From the NCBI GenBank assembly GCA_023399505.1, contig JAEWOZ010000108.1, positions 1-8,070 on the forward strand: DNA of 8,070 bases, in the 5' to 3' direction. Origin of the DNA: Fusobacteriota bacterium (GTDB lineage Bacteria > Fusobacteriota > Fusobacteriia > Bac17 > JAEWOZ01). This document shows positions 7,136-8,070 of the stretch, one piece after another. The position numbers were made by a program, and so were the translations under genes. The notes beneath the pieces are model-generated. The model was not told the DNA's origin, searched no databases, and saw nothing but the letters and a program-made list of their open reading frames with translations. Every line of letters begins with the position of its first letter. Positions within the stretch are counted from its first letter, which is position 1.

Positions 7136-7162
7136 AATAAAGAAGGTTATAATACCTTCTTT
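7134..7162 (-). terminator. Rho-independent terminator after the TPR gene
   Basis: On the minus strand, a 9-base-pair perfect stem (AAAGAAGGT / ACCTTCTTT, 7162-7154 with 7147-7139) with a 6-base loop is followed by A and a run of four T. The stop codon of the TPR gene sits in the hairpin (7149-7147). The T run overlaps the -35 element of the suf promoter, so the two transcription units are back to back with no spare sequence. The stem is only moderately GC-rich, so efficiency may be partial. Confidence 0.65.
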
Positions 7163-7719
7163 TCATTACTAATTTCTAGTTCTAATTCTTGAATTTTTTG
7201 CATTAATTGAATACTTTTAGGACCAATTTCATAAGCGGCCTTGTATTCTCTTAGAGCTTTATATTTTCTATTCATATCTTCAAACTTAGTTGCAAAATCC
7301 ATATGAGCTCGATAGACATCAAATCCTAACATTAAAGCCATATCATAAGATCTAACTGCCTCTTTTATTAAACCACTTCTTGAATAAGCATTTCCTACTA
7401 AAAAGTATGCAAAAGAATCGTGAGGCCTCATATCTAAAGAGTCATTCAACTCATCAATAGCTCTATCTAAATTACCAATTTCATAATAAAGATAACCAAG
7501 AAAAACTTTAGTAACACCATCTTTTGGGTCTAAGCTTAAAATTTTCTCATATAACCTAATAGCTATTCTATTTTCATGTAGATAATGATAAATAGAAGCT
7601 AATTCTTTTAAAGCATCCAAATCTTCTGGATTTTTAGATATTAATTTATTCAATTTCCAAATTTCTAAATTAACATCTGAAAGTTGTCCTACTCTTCTAA
7701 GAATAGCGGTATTCGGCAT
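7147..7719 (-). CDS. Small TPR-repeat protein of unknown function
   Basis: A 190-aa soluble protein made mostly of tetratricopeptide repeats, which act as protein-protein interaction scaffolds. About four consecutive 34-residue units can be seen: roughly 33-67 (ALKELASIYHYLHENRIAIRLYEKILSLDP), 68-101 (VFLGYLYYEIGNLDRAIDELNDSLDMRP), 102-135 (AYFLVGNAYSRSGLIKEAVRSYDMAL) and a weaker one at 136-169 (KYKALREYKAAYEIGP). The N-terminal 30 residues precede the repeats, and the last 20 are charged and helical. No signal peptide or membrane segment is evident. The start is set by GGAGG four bases before the ATG, 15 bases after the nfo stop, so it is probably co-transcribed with nfo. A terminator separates it from the suf operon, so no role in iron-sulfur assembly is implied. 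The partner and process are not recognisable. Confidence 0.88.
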   Translation of the reverse strand: MPNTAILRRVGQLSDVNLEIWKLNKLISKNPEDLDALKELASIYHYLHENRIAIRLYEKILSLDPKDGVTKVFLGYLYYEIGNLDRAIDELNDSLDMRPHDSFAYFLVGNAYSRSGLIKEAVRSYDMALMLGFDVYRAHMDFATKFEDMNRKYKALREYKAAYEIGPKSIQLMQKIQELELEISNEKKVL

Positions 7720-7734
7720 AGATCCTCCAAACTA

Positions 7735-8070
7735 TTATTTAATAAAACTATAAAGCATTTCTATTTCTTGTGACCATAAGAGCGAATTAGGCGTTTCCAA
7801 AATTAAGGGAATTTCTTCAAATCTATCATCATTCATAATAAATTTAAATACTTCTAATCCTACAGTTCCATGTCCTAGACTTTCGTGTCTATCTTTTTTT
7901 GAGCCAAATGGTTCAACTGAATCATTAAGATGCATCCCCTTGAAATGCTTAATATCTATAATATTAAACAGCTCATCGAAAACTTTTTTAGAACTCTCTT
8001 GGGTTCTTAAATCATATCCTGCTGCAAATATATGACACGTATCTATACAAAAGCCTACCCTACTTTTATC
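7735..8070 (-). CDS. nfo: Endonuclease IV (AP endonuclease), C-terminal 111 residues (5' end outside window)
   Basis: DNA repair enzyme that cuts the backbone 5' to abasic sites in base-excision repair, a trinuclear-zinc TIM-barrel protein. Translating the open frame to the window edge gives RVGFCIDTCHIFAAGYDL, then GMHLNDS, SKKDRHESLGHG and IPLILETP. These hold six metal ligands equivalent to E. coli Asp179, His182, His216, Asp229, His231 and Glu261 (fragment residues D10, H13, H47, D60, H62 and E92). The protein ends shortly after LLWSQEIEML, as usual for the family. The ATG at 7935 is internal (the Met of GMHLND), not a start; the real start lies upstream, beyond 8070. The reading frame is intact across the visible part. 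It is probably co-transcribed with the TPR gene 15 bases downstream. Confidence 0.96.
   Translation of the reverse strand, partial: DKSRVGFCIDTCHIFAAGYDLRTQESSKKVFDELFNIIDIKHFKGMHLNDSVEPFGSKKDRHESLGHGTVGLEVFKFIMNDDRFEEIPLILETPNSLLWSQEIEMLYSFIK

Noticed and set aside
7735..7935. A separate 66-aa protein starting at the ATG at 7935
   Set aside because: The frame stays open to the window edge and encodes endonuclease IV motifs upstream; this ATG is the internal Met of GMHLND.

Overview
The window is an AT-rich stretch of a bacterial chromosome, roughly a quarter to 30% GC by eye. Every gene I can support lies on the minus strand, so transcription runs from high to low coordinates. It holds an almost complete SUF iron-sulfur cluster assembly operon, preceded by two unrelated genes. 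The lineage cannot be fixed. SufB is the long type (475 aa, like enterobacterial and Bacteroidota SufB), and the regulator is an IscR-like Rrf2 protein. Strong Shine-Dalgarno sites and a sigma70-like promoter argue against Bacteroidota. A low-GC Gram-negative type of bacterium is my best guess.

Layout in transcription order: (1) the 3' end of an endonuclease IV gene (nfo, 8070-7735), cut by the window edge; (2) a small TPR-repeat protein (7719-7147) ending in a rho-independent hairpin; (3) a 90-base gap with a strong TTGACT-17-TATTAT promoter and two palindromes; (4) an Rrf2/IscR-like regulator, sufB, sufC, an ABC exporter, sufD, a degenerate SufS paralogue and sufS. The last gene runs off the low-coordinate edge. 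Junctions are tight: three pairs share a TAATG stop/start overlap (sufB/sufC, exporter/sufD, SufS-like/sufS), and the others are 9 to 22 bases apart.

How the genes work together: SufS would take sulfur from cysteine, SufBCD would build the cluster with SufC as ATPase, and the Rrf2 protein would sense cluster supply and adjust the operon. No SufE or SufU sulfur acceptor is visible; one may lie beyond the low-coordinate edge.

The most unusual element is the pair of SufS-type proteins. The 293-aa upstream protein has lost the PLP lysine, the PLP aspartate, about 65 residues of the cofactor domain and the active-site cysteine loop. It keeps the parts that in SufS dimers reach across to the partner (the HRG-like loop, GG-x-MI, FEAGTP). 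The downstream SufS keeps the PLP site but lacks the HRG loop. This reciprocal loss suggests an obligate heterodimeric cysteine desulfurase. A second oddity is a full-length ABC exporter, with an altered ATPase domain, lodged between sufC and sufD.
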